Counted from the first letter of the stretch, positions 1 to 6,356 are shown. The stretch: DNA of 9,153 nt from M55B154 sp964486725 (GCA_964486725.1 CAZAOK010000128.1:1-9153); one strand, 5' to 3'. Notes: a model not told the origin generated them from the sequence alone. Numbers and translations are program-made.

Positions 1-637
1 ACTTTTCTATCTGCTCTAAAAAAACACTCACAGGTTGTGCGCCAATGAACTCAAGGGTTTCATTGATAACAATCTTTGGAACCGAAGAAACATTATATTT
101 TATTGCCAGGTGCTGAAATGTTGAACTTTCAACCATGTCAGCCTTAATCTTTGGATTTTCAAGGGCGATCCTGTGTGCCGTGGCAACCGCCTGCGGGCAG
201 TATGGGCAGGTGAGAGTAATAAAGACTTCTATTCGTACATCCTTGTCGATCTTCTTGATTCTTTCGATCATGTCCCCGGGCAATTCTTCACCAGAACCTG
301 AAACCTCGTTAATGGATGTAAGAAAAGAATTAATTTCATATCCTCCGGGAACCCCGAAAAAACGAATTCCCGTATCCGTTCCCTTGTCATCTGTAACCAG
401 CATAGCTGGGATCTTGTCGATACTGTATTTATCAGCGGTATTCTTGTCCTTGACAAAATCATACACTTCAAGGGTTATTTTATCTGAGAGGGCAGAAAAT
501 TCATTGATGAAGTCATGATTATCACTGCACGCGGGACATTCAAACTCCTGTGTGAAAAAAAGCACTTTGACCGGGTTTTCCAGATTTGAAAGAAGATCAG
601 TGAGCTGTTTTCTTACGTTATCATCAAAAATTGGCAT
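1..637 (-). CDS. Protein disulfide oxidoreductase (PDO)-like protein with two thioredoxin folds, 3' end cut
   Basis: The reading frame is open from ATG 637 to the window edge: 212 residues without a stop, so only a short C-terminal tail should be missing. A GGAGG ribosome site lies about 7 bases before the ATG. Two thioredoxin-like units are visible. The first has C34-P-A-C37 and a likely cis-proline at P77 (KIPAM). The second has C144-P-Y-C147 and a likely cis-proline at P187 (SVPK). This matches PDO/glutaredoxin-like proteins and, more distantly, the N-terminal domain of AhpF. AhpF normally keeps a CxxC only in its second fold, whereas both are intact here. No signal peptide is seen, so it should be cytoplasmic. 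It follows the flavin reductase gene by 25 bases on the same strand and is its probable electron acceptor. The inferred role is dithiol-disulfide exchange to peroxiredoxins or other cytosolic proteins; the physiological target cannot be read from sequence. Confidence 0.88.
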   Translation of the reverse strand, partial: MPIFDDNVRKQLTDLLSNLENPVKVLFFTQEFECPACSDNHDFINEFSALSDKITLEVYDFVKDKNTADKYSIDKIPAMLVTDDKGTDTGIRFFGVPGGYEINSFLTSINEVSGSGEELPGDMIERIKKIDKDVRIEVFITLTCPYCPQAVATAHRIALENPKIKADMVESSTFQHLAIKYNVSSVPKIVINETLEFIGAQPVSVFLEQIEK

Positions 638-662
638 GGTAACCTCCGGTATTGATTTAAAA

Positions 663-1649
663 TTATTCCTGTTCCGTTAATATATAATCACATGCTGAAA
701 GCGCGGCTTTTGCTCCCTCTCCGGCAGCAATTATAATCTGCTTATATGGTACTGAAGTAACATCTCCCGCGGCAAATATCCCGGGACGGCTGGTTCTGCA
801 ATTACAGTCTATTACAATTTCACCATGTTCATTCAGGTCTACCACTCCCTTGAATGGATCAGTATTTGGGGCAAGGCCGATCTCAATAAATACCCCCTGT
901 ACCTGAATATTTTTGCTGATTCCATCAGCCCTGTTTTGAACTGTAACGCTTTCAACAGAATCGCGGCCCATAATCTCTGTAACCTGGTGGTAATACAGGA
1001 TGGATATATTGGAGTAATCATTGAGATTATCTGCAAGAATTTTGTCGGCGGTAAGTTCTTCAAGAAACTGCACCATGGTTACGCTTCTGGCAGATTTCGC
1101 AAGATCAATGGCAGCCTCCACCGCAGAATTTCCGCCACCAACTACCACGACATCCTTTTGCGCAAAAAGCGGGGCGTCACAGATGGCACAATAGGCCACC
1201 CCTTTGCCTTTCAGTTCTTTTTCACCGGGGACATTGAGTGTCTTCCACCTGTTGCCGGTTGCAAGTATCAGGGTTTTCCCCTGGTATATATTACCATCTT
1301 CACATGTGACCTTGTTTATGTCGCCATATTCTATGGAAATGGCTTTAACTCCCTGTAGAAAACCCATCTCGAATTGCTGCACCTGTTCGCGAAACTTATC
1401 CACCAGTTGTATTCCTTCAATGTGCATATATCCCATGTAGTTTTCAACGCTGGAGGTTTCTGCAACCTGCCCGCCAATATCCACAGCGACCAGTCCTGTA
1501 TGGACACCTTTACGCATGCAATACACTGCAGCAGTAAGTGCTGATGGGCCACCACCGATTATGAGAACATCATATACCTCATGTGGATCAAGGGGATTGG
1601 CGCGGTGTTCAGATTCTGCCAGACTCGGAAGATTAATGTTAAATTCCAT
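663..1649 (-). CDS. Thioredoxin reductase-like FAD/pyridine nucleotide disulfide reductase, AhpF C-terminal type
   Basis: This 328-residue low-molecular-weight thioredoxin reductase-type flavoprotein would oxidise NAD(P)H and pass electrons through FAD to an active-site disulfide. Visible motifs, numbered from ATG 1649, are the FAD site GGGPSA (32-37), the redox pair C154-A-I-C157, the dinucleotide fold GGGNSA (171-176), and the C-terminal FAD motif GIFAAGD followed by VPYKQII. The segment after the second dinucleotide fold reads VQFLEELTAD (193-202). E. coli TrxB has its HRRxxxR NADPH-phosphate motif here, while AhpF has an acidic EF-type segment. The C-terminal third also resembles AhpF, so NADH use is plausible but inferred. 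I chose ATG 1649 because AGAGGA lies 6 bases upstream; in-frame ATG 1664 or TTG 1670 would add 5 or 7 residues. It is the first gene of a two-gene operon with the PDO-like protein. Confidence 0.92.
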   Translation of the reverse strand: MEFNINLPSLAESEHRANPLDPHEVYDVLIIGGGPSALTAAVYCMRKGVHTGLVAVDIGGQVAETSSVENYMGYMHIEGIQLVDKFREQVQQFEMGFLQGVKAISIEYGDINKVTCEDGNIYQGKTLILATGNRWKTLNVPGEKELKGKGVAYCAICDAPLFAQKDVVVVGGGNSAVEAAIDLAKSARSVTMVQFLEELTADKILADNLNDYSNISILYYHQVTEIMGRDSVESVTVQNRADGISKNIQVQGVFIEIGLAPNTDPFKGVVDLNEHGEIVIDCNCRTSRPGIFAAGDVTSVPYKQIIIAAGEGAKAALSACDYILTEQE

Positions 1650-1702
1650 TGTGTCCTCTTGCATTTCCAATATACTGTATTCATCTTTTTTATTTCTTGT
1701 TT

Positions 1703-1731
1703 AGTGTAAGAGGGAATTATCCCAAAGTCAA
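1703..1731 (-). promoter_or_regulatory. Candidate sigma70 promoter for the reductase-PDO operon
   Basis: On the minus strand TTGACT (1726-1731) and TACACT (1703-1708) are separated by exactly 17 bases. They match the consensus at 5/6 and 4/6 positions and lie about 55-80 bases before the chosen start codon. The spacer contains the inverted repeat GGGA-N4-TCCC (1712-1723), a possible operator. No experimental support is available. Confidence 0.55.
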
Positions 1732-1820
1732 GTTGCAAAATTTCGGATTGCCGGGGTTGGTGTATTCAGGGGTAAAATATCCTGTTTAATTATTTCTTTA
1801 CCGGGTATTGCCAGACAAAC

Positions 1821-1851
1821 AAAAAACACTCCTCTTGAGGGAGGAGTGTTT
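1821..1851 (-). terminator. Rho-independent terminator reading on the minus strand
   Basis: A perfect 11-bp stem pairs AAACACTCCTC (1824-1834) with 1841-1851 around a 6-base loop. On the minus strand the stem runs straight into TTTTTTGTTTGT, the usual U-tract. It therefore ends minus-strand transcription arriving from the GntR regulator gene, and it also separates that gene from the reductase promoter downstream. The distance to the regulator's stop codon, now about 190 bases, falls to about 29 if the inserted element and one target repeat copy are removed. Confidence 0.8.
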
Positions 1852-1869
1852 CACATGATCATGATCATT

Positions 1870-1877
1870 AGTAAATT
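1870..1877. repeat. Target-site duplication, left copy (AGTAAATT)
   Basis: These 8 bases, AGTAAATT, directly abut the left inverted end of the 152-bp element. They recur exactly at 2030-2037 next to the right end. An exact 8-bp flanking direct repeat is the mark of a transposition event. Confidence 0.78.
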
Positions 1878-2029
1878 GTAACTACTCAGCTGTCATGATT
1901 AAAAGTTTCAATTATCGTAAAATGAATAATAATATTATAGTTCCCCCCGCCGAAGGCGGGGGGAACTATCTCTATTTCTGTTCATCATATAGAAAATGAT
2001 TTTTATTCTGATAATAACTGAGTAGTAAC
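1878..2029. mobile_element. 152-bp MITE-like non-autonomous element
   Basis: The left end GTAACTACTCAG and the right end, read inward on the opposite strand, GTTACTACTCAG match at 11 of 12 positions. Similarity continues further in, to about 15 of 19. Exact 8-bp direct repeats AGTAAATT flank it (1870-1877 and 2030-2037). A perfect 15-bp hairpin (1937-1969) sits at the geometric centre. Hand comparison of the remaining arms shows more complementarity than AT-richness alone suggests, so the whole unit may be a decayed foldback palindrome. It carries no plausible gene and would depend on a transposase elsewhere. Ends starting GTAA with 8-bp target duplications are typical of IS66-family elements, so an IS66-related source is a reasonable but unproven guess. 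Confidence 0.75.
1937..1969. repeat. Perfect 15-bp GC-rich hairpin at the centre of the element
   Basis: ATAGTTCCCCCCGCC (1937-1951) is exactly complementary to 1955-1969, with a 3-base GAA loop. It contains runs of six C and six G inside very AT-rich flanks. Its midpoint (1953) coincides with the midpoint of the 152-bp element (1953.5). Neither side has a strong T-tract, so it is not a standard intrinsic terminator, although so stable a stem in RNA could still slow polymerase or protect a 3' end. Confidence 0.85.
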
Positions 2030-2037
2030 AGTAAATT
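2030..2037. repeat. Target-site duplication, right copy (AGTAAATT)
   Basis: This is an exact copy of 1870-1877, abutting the right inverted end of the element. It stops 2 bases short of the stop codon of the GntR regulator (2040-2042), so the insertion narrowly missed the coding sequence. Confidence 0.78.
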
Positions 2038-2039
2038 AT

Positions 2040-2789
2040 TTATTTCAGTATCTTACTCATTGTTTTATACAGGTAGTCAATGTGATCAATGACAGCCTGC
2101 CTGGCCTCGTCTGGTTTCCTGTTGTTGATTGCCTCAAGTATGGTAATGTGCTGCTCATATATTGACTTCGATGTGCCCTTGACCTTTGATAACTTTTCAC
2201 GGCTGTAGGGGAGCACTTCTCTCAGTATGGTTGAGATTGAAGTTAACAAATGTGTAAAAATTGTGTTATTGGTTGCCTCGTAAAGGTTATTGTAAAACTG
2301 CGCGTACAGTTTTCCCCCCATGCGTTCGTGGATCATGTTTTCTACACCCATTTTATCAAGCGCTTCTCTGAATCCGTAAAGTTTAGCTATCTGTTCCTTG
2401 TTGGCACGTTCAGCTGCTAATGCCGCGGCTTCTGAATCAATAATGCGCCGAAGTTCAAGAAGTTCCCAGATTTTTTTATGATCTATGGAAATCATCCCTT
2501 CTATTGGCGATCGCAGGGCATTGTCAACAACTGACTTGACATATTTTCCTTTTCTTCCGTGTGATTCAATATATCCCTTTGCTTCAAGCAGCTTCATGGC
2601 TTCGCGGAGTGAAATTCTGCTGATGCCGAAACGCCTGGTCATCTCAAGTTCAGAGGGAAGCTTGTCGCCTGGTTTCAATACGCCGGTTGAAATGAGCTCA
2701 ACTATCTGGTTTACCACCATGCTTGGAATGTCCGGAGCTTTTTCTATTCGGTTGATGGTTATGTCTATCTGTTTGGCTTTCTTATTCAT
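2040..2789 (-). CDS. GntR-family transcriptional regulator, FadR/FCD subfamily
   Basis: This 249-residue protein has the usual FadR-type length. The N-terminal winged helix-turn-helix spans about residues 20-85, with PGDKLPSE (40-47) and the recognition region FGISRISLREA (54-64). An all-helical FCD ligand-binding domain follows from about residue 109. FCD domains commonly bind a metal through Asp and His in D-x3-H, plus two later His. Here the Asp and first His positions appear to be Y162 and Y166, while H214 and H236 remain, so the effector site may be altered. The start ATG 2789 is preceded by GAAGGAG about 9 bases away. It is divergent from the aromatic amino-acid operon, which suggests but does not prove autoregulation or control of the shared intergenic region. 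The effector is unknown; FCD regulators often sense organic acids or acyl compounds. Confidence 0.92.
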   Translation of the reverse strand: MNKKAKQIDITINRIEKAPDIPSMVVNQIVELISTGVLKPGDKLPSELEMTRRFGISRISLREAMKLLEAKGYIESHGRKGKYVKSVVDNALRSPIEGMISIDHKKIWELLELRRIIDSEAAALAAERANKEQIAKLYGFREALDKMGVENMIHERMGGKLYAQFYNNLYEATNNTIFTHLLTSISTILREVLPYSREKLSKVKGTSKSIYEQHITILEAINNRKPDEARQAVIDHIDYLYKTMSKILK

Positions 2790-2947
2790 TATAACGTACT
2801 CCTTCAGTAAAATGGTTAAATGTCTTGTATTATGATACTATTTATATTTCGCAGAATTCAGCATATCTACCCGGTATAATTCAAACTATTTAAATTCGTA
2901 AATATTTTCAGATTGGCTGGCATACTGATAATTAGAGGGCTTAAGTT

Positions 2948-2976
2948 AACATATAATAAATATTACAAAATGTCAA
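2948..2976 (-). promoter_or_regulatory. Candidate sigma70 promoter for the GntR regulator
   Basis: On the minus strand a consensus TTGACA (2971-2976) is followed after 17 bases by TATGTT (2948-2953), a 4/6 match to the -10 box. It would give an untranslated leader of roughly 150 bases. The two boxes lie within the arms of an imperfect dyad, GTTAACAT (2945-2952) and ATGTCAAC (2970-2977). Confidence 0.42.
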
Positions 2977-3024
2977 CAGAATAATTATTCCTCCGGAATG
3001 TTATAAGTCAGGAATCACTGCTTC

Positions 3025-3054
3025 TTGAACAATATTAATTTGTATTATTATATC
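3025..3054 (+). promoter_or_regulatory. Weak candidate promoter for the aroK-aroC operon
   Basis: TTGAAC (3025-3030) and TATATC (3049-3054) are 18 bases apart and each matches the consensus at 4/6. In such AT-rich sequence this can arise by chance. It is listed because it is the best-spaced plus-strand pair I found upstream of the operon. Confidence 0.25.
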
Positions 3055-3174
3055 ATCAAGATACATAAGTTCCAAAAAAAGTTAGTGAAAACATCTTTCC
3101 TTTTTTAGTTGACTGATGCATGGTGAACGTTAAGGATTTTATGAAATGTGCATAACAAGGATGCGTATCAATAT

Positions 3175-4803
3175 ATGAAAATAATTATTACAGGTCCAAA
3201 AGGCTCGGGCAAAAGCACTGTTGGAAAAGCAATCGCGTCAAAGTTTGCTATTCCATTTATGGAAACAGATGAGATACTGGAAGAATTATACAGCACCCAT
3301 ACCGGTTTTTCGCGGACATGCAGGGAAATTGTAAAGGAAGAAGGAGAAACCGTTTTCAGGGAATGGGAAGGAGAGGCTGTAAAAAAAGCTGCCCGGCTTG
3401 ACTGGTGCATCATCGCAACGGGTGGTGGAACCATGAGTAACCCGTCTTACCGTGAGGAGCTGACATGCAATGCTGTTACGGTTCTTTTAAAAGCTGATGA
3501 AAATCTCCTCTGGGAGAGAATGCAGGTGACTGGACTGCCCCCTTTCTTGAATGGCGAAAACGCGCGTGAAGAATATCGAAAACGGGTGGAATCGTTATAC
3601 CAGGCAACAGAACACAGAAGTGATATCGTATTTACGGTCACCGGCAAAAACCAGGCACAGGCGGCGGACGTGATTGCAGGACACCTGACCGCAGTTATTT
3701 CATTGAAAATGTTCTCACCCAGCACTTTCGGTGAGATCCTTCGGGTAACCACATTCGGTGAGAGCCATGGAAAGGCAGTTGGCGCGGTGCTCGACGGGGT
3801 GCCTCCCGGGATGATGCTGTCCCCGGAGGATATACAGCAGGAGCTTGACCGGCGACGGCCGGGTCAGAGCCGGGTGACAACTCCGCGAAATGAAAGTGAC
3901 AGGGTCGAAATATTATCCGGGATATTTGAAGGAAAGACTACAGGAACACCGGTTTGCCTCGTAGTATATAATAAAGACCAGGATTCATCCAAATACGAGG
4001 CTATCAGGGATGTCTTCAGGCCGGGACACGCGGATTTTACTTTCTGGAAAAAATTTGGCATACGTGATTACAGGGGTGGGGGCCGGTCGTCTGGCCGCGA
4101 AACCATCGGCCGGGTAGCCCCGGGGGCAGTGGCCAAACAGTTATTGAAGAATCGGGGTGTGCGCGTATATGCCTATGCCGATGAAATAGCAGGTATAGGT
4201 GGCGAGGTGGTTGATGTGGACTTCATAGAAAAAAACCCCGTACGTGCGGCGGATCCGGATAAGGCACCCCTTATGGAGAAAGCCATTCTTGATGCAAGGG
4301 AAAACCATGATTCGGTTGGAGGTATGGTTCGCCTGGTGGTGACAGGTATGCCCGCCGGATGCGGTGACCCGGTTTTCTACAAGCTGGATGCCCGTCTTGC
4401 CATGGCCATGGTTTCCATTGGAGCCGTAAAGGGGGTTGAGTTTGGCACCGGTTTTCAATCAGCAAAAATGAAGGGCAGCACACAGAATGACCAGATGCGT
4501 AACGGAACATTTATCAGTAACAATGCCGGGGGTATACTGGGAGGAATCTCAACAGGTGAAGATATACTGGTACGGGTTGCCGTTCGTCCCACCCCGTCAA
4601 TTTTCAGGGATCAGCAGACCATAGATATAGAGGGAAACAATCGTACTATCGCAATCGAAGGACGGCATGATCCCTGTATCGTCCCCCGCATTATACCTGT
4701 TGTTGAATCAATGGCTGCACTTGTCTGCTGTGACGCATTGATGATACAGGATAAAATACAATCATTTAAAGAAAAAGGTGCGGGTCATGACGGTGTATTA
4801 TAA
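3175..4803 (+). CDS. Bifunctional shikimate kinase-chorismate synthase (AroK-AroC fusion)
   Basis: Numbered from ATG 3175, residues 1-178 are a shikimate kinase: Walker A GPKGSGKST (7-15), acidic E30/D32, R62 and the shikimate-binding GGG (83-85). Residues 179-542 are a full-length chorismate synthase: GESHG with H198, RPGHAD with H285, RGGGRSSGRETIGR, and GRHDP with R497 and D499. The protein would perform steps 5 and 7 of the shikimate pathway (shikimate to shikimate-3-phosphate, and EPSP to chorismate) in the cytoplasm. Step 6, EPSP synthase, is not in the window. Chorismate synthase needs reduced FMN. The kinase lid, usually RPLL, reads PPFL (122-125), losing an arginine thought to help phosphate transfer. 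Start choice is uncertain: ATG 3175 fits kinase N-termini, but AAGGA is 13 bases upstream; GTG 3148 would add nine residues. ATG 3709 at the domain junction has no clear ribosome site, supporting a real fusion. It is the first gene of the operon. Confidence 0.93.
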   Translation: MKIIITGPKGSGKSTVGKAIASKFAIPFMETDEILEELYSTHTGFSRTCREIVKEEGETVFREWEGEAVKKAARLDWCIIATGGGTMSNPSYREELTCNAVTVLLKADENLLWERMQVTGLPPFLNGENAREEYRKRVESLYQATEHRSDIVFTVTGKNQAQAADVIAGHLTAVISLKMFSPSTFGEILRVTTFGESHGKAVGAVLDGVPPGMMLSPEDIQQELDRRRPGQSRVTTPRNESDRVEILSGIFEGKTTGTPVCLVVYNKDQDSSKYEAIRDVFRPGHADFTFWKKFGIRDYRGGGRSSGRETIGRVAPGAVAKQLLKNRGVRVYAYADEIAGIGGEVVDVDFIEKNPVRAADPDKAPLMEKAILDARENHDSVGGMVRLVVTGMPAGCGDPVFYKLDARLAMAMVSIGAVKGVEFGTGFQSAKMKGSTQNDQMRNGTFISNNAGGILGGISTGEDILVRVAVRPTPSIFRDQQTIDIEGNNRTIAIEGRHDPCIVPRIIPVVESMAALVCCDALMIQDKIQSFKEKGAGHDGVL

Positions 4804-5719
4804 CCTGCAACCTGACGAGATTGATTTCAACAACCCGGTGGTAACCATTGGAAGTTTTGATGGGGTACACCTGGGTCATAGAAAAATATTTTCCAGAGTA
4901 TCAGAAATAGCAAGGCAGAAAAATGGTGAAGCTATAGTTATTACTTTTACAACTCATCCAAGAAAAATTCTAACTCCGCAAACCCCTCCTCGAATTTTAA
5001 CGACGGCCAGGGAAAAGATACGGGCAATTGAAAATTGCGGAATGGATCATATCGTTATGCTTCCTTTTACCAGGGAGCTTGCAAAGCTTTCGGCGCATGA
5101 CTTTCTTCATAATATTGTTTTTTACAATTTTGGAAAATCACATATAGTAATCGGGTATGATCACGCCTTTGGCCATAACCGTGAGGGAAATTTTGAGTTT
5201 CTGACGCAGGCGTCACAGCGCGAGGGGTTTGACGTGACCAGGGTTGATCCCATGGATATGGGATCAAAGCCTGTGTCGTCATCATGGATCAGAACAGAAA
5301 TTGAAGATGGTAATGTTGAAGAGGCCAACCGGCTTCTGGGACGTGAGTATTCTGTTTCGGGTATGGTGGTAGAAGGGGTGGGGAGGGGTAGAACCATTGG
5401 TTTTCCAACTGCTAATATTGTTCCCGATGATGAGGATAAAGTAATTCCCCGGGACGGGGTATACGCGGTGAAGGTGGATATGGAGGGGGGGCAAACCCAT
5501 GACGGGATGTTAAACATCGGTACCAATCCCACCTTCTCAAATCTGGAACGAAGTATCGAAGTGCATATACTTGATTTTACGCAGGATATTTATAAGCAGG
5601 TCATATTTATCAGGTTCGTTAAGCGGATCAGGGATGAGATAAAATTTTCTTCTGTTGACGATTTAATGACACAGCTGAAAAAGGACAGGGAAACCTCTTT
5701 GAAAATACTTCGATTTTAG
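4787..5719 (+). CDS. ribF: Bifunctional riboflavin kinase / FMN adenylyltransferase (FAD synthetase)
   Basis: This 310-residue protein phosphorylates riboflavin to FMN and adenylylates FMN to FAD. The N-terminal adenylyltransferase domain shows GSFDGVHLGH (22-31), the TTHPRK segment, GYDHAFGHNREG and SSSWIR. The C-terminal riboflavin kinase domain shows GVGRGRTIGFPTAN (197-210) and E258 in SIEVHILDF, the likely catalytic base. Length and domain order are those of ordinary bacterial RibF. ATG 4787 has AAAGG about 8 bases upstream; GTG 4778 would add three residues. The start lies inside the preceding gene, giving a 17-base overlap and probable translational coupling. The partnership is sensible because FMN, once reduced, is the chorismate synthase cofactor. 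Confidence 0.95.
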   Translation: MTVYYNLQPDEIDFNNPVVTIGSFDGVHLGHRKIFSRVSEIARQKNGEAIVITFTTHPRKILTPQTPPRILTTAREKIRAIENCGMDHIVMLPFTRELAKLSAHDFLHNIVFYNFGKSHIVIGYDHAFGHNREGNFEFLTQASQREGFDVTRVDPMDMGSKPVSSSWIRTEIEDGNVEEANRLLGREYSVSGMVVEGVGRGRTIGFPTANIVPDDEDKVIPRDGVYAVKVDMEGGQTHDGMLNIGTNPTFSNLERSIEVHILDFTQDIYKQVIFIRFVKRIRDEIKFSSVDDLMTQLKKDRETSLKILRF

Positions 5720-5739
5720 TAATACTTTTCCGGGGATAG

Positions 5740-6282
5740 ATGATGAATGAGAAGCAGGCGCAAATAATCCTTCGATCAAATACCAGCCTTTACAGTACAG
5801 TATTTCACTTTAATGGAGGTGAACTATATTTAGTCGCTGATAAAGAACGTCTTAAGTGCGTGGTATATGGACACAGGACAACCATGGTTGATGTGATTCG
5901 TCCCCATTGTACCTTATCCATAACTGCTCCCCTTGAAAAAGCGGTGAACTATTTTTCGTCATACTTCAATGATCCCCTGGCTTCTGCGGATGTGCCTCCT
6001 CTTGATCTTGATGGATTCACTGCCAGGGAAAAAAAAGTCTATAAATATTTATGGTCAATTGGTGCGGGTCAAAAGGTATCTTATGGTAAGCTGGCAGAAC
6101 TCTCCGGCATCCCCCGCGGAGCACGTTTCGTCGGGAATACCATGGCAAAAAACCGCTTTCCGATTATTATACCCTGTCACCGGGTGGTAAAGGGTGATGG
6201 TTCAATGGGTATGTATACATCCGGAACTGAAATAAAGAAATATCTACTTGATCATGAGATGGGTATGCATGCACCAGGTTAG
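5740..6282 (+). CDS. ogt: Methylated-DNA-protein cysteine methyltransferase (O6-alkylguanine-DNA alkyltransferase)
   Basis: This is a suicide repair protein that transfers alkyl groups from O6-alkylguanine to its own cysteine. The PCHRVV motif with acceptor C146 is intact. Before it lie VSYGKLAELSG and RGARFVGNTMAKN, corresponding to the DNA-binding helix-turn-helix and the arginine that flips the base. After it comes EIKKYLLDHE. The N-terminal domain (about 1-90) is weakly conserved, as usual. At 180 residues it has standard Ogt/MGMT length and lacks the Ada regulatory domain. It starts 20 bases after ribF and is probably the last gene of the operon. ATG 5740 and ATG 5743 are adjacent; GGGGA at 5732-5736 spaces better to 5743, so the true start may be one codon later. 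The symbol ogt is by family; a specific paralogue cannot be fixed. Confidence 0.93.
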   Translation: MMNEKQAQIILRSNTSLYSTVFHFNGGELYLVADKERLKCVVYGHRTTMVDVIRPHCTLSITAPLEKAVNYFSSYFNDPLASADVPPLDLDGFTAREKKVYKYLWSIGAGQKVSYGKLAELSGIPRGARFVGNTMAKNRFPIIIPCHRVVKGDGSMGMYTSGTEIKKYLLDHEMGMHAPG

Positions 6283-6298
6283 TGTCATCCTATACTGA

Positions 6299-6343
6299 TA
6301 TTCTTGATGATACCGTGAAAAAATTCATGCTGGAACAAGAATA
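6299..6343. terminator. Weak candidate convergent terminator stem
   Basis: TATTCTTG (6299-6306) is exactly complementary to CAAGAATA (6336-6343). A small TGAA/TTCA stem lies inside the 29-base loop. The position between two convergent genes suits a bidirectional terminator, but the stem is AT-rich, the loop is large and there is no clean T-tract. Confidence 0.25.
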
Positions 6344-6356
6344 CCCGGTTACCTGT

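Larger units (their letters stand above)
2790..3174. other. Divergent intergenic control region
   Basis: These 385 bases are AT-rich and hold no convincing gene. They carry the candidate regulator promoter, a long imperfect dyad (2945-2977), a short near-palindrome GTATTATGATAC (2827-2838) that could be an operator half-pair, and a weak candidate promoter for the plus-strand operon. A tiny frame at 3141-3155 (ATG to TAA, 4 codons) follows AAGGA but is too short to call. No tRNA or riboswitch fold was recognised. Confidence 0.6.

Noticed and set aside
135..518. Plus-strand open frame of 127 codons at the left end
   Set aside because: The minus strand here encodes two clear thioredoxin folds with CxxC motifs; the plus frame is a shadow.
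825..1358. Plus-strand open frame of 177 codons opposite the reductase gene
   Set aside because: It is the antisense shadow of a conserved flavoprotein whose motifs are all intact on the minus strand; no ribosome site or family resemblance.
1937..1969. Central hairpin as an ordinary intrinsic terminator
   Set aside because: Neither side has a T-tract, its position is the exact centre of a transposon-like unit, and a proper terminator lies 85 bases further along the minus-strand transcript.
3141..3155. Four-codon leader peptide before aroK-aroC
   Set aside because: AAGGA precedes it, but four codons without aromatic residues or an attenuator fold give no support for a regulatory leader.
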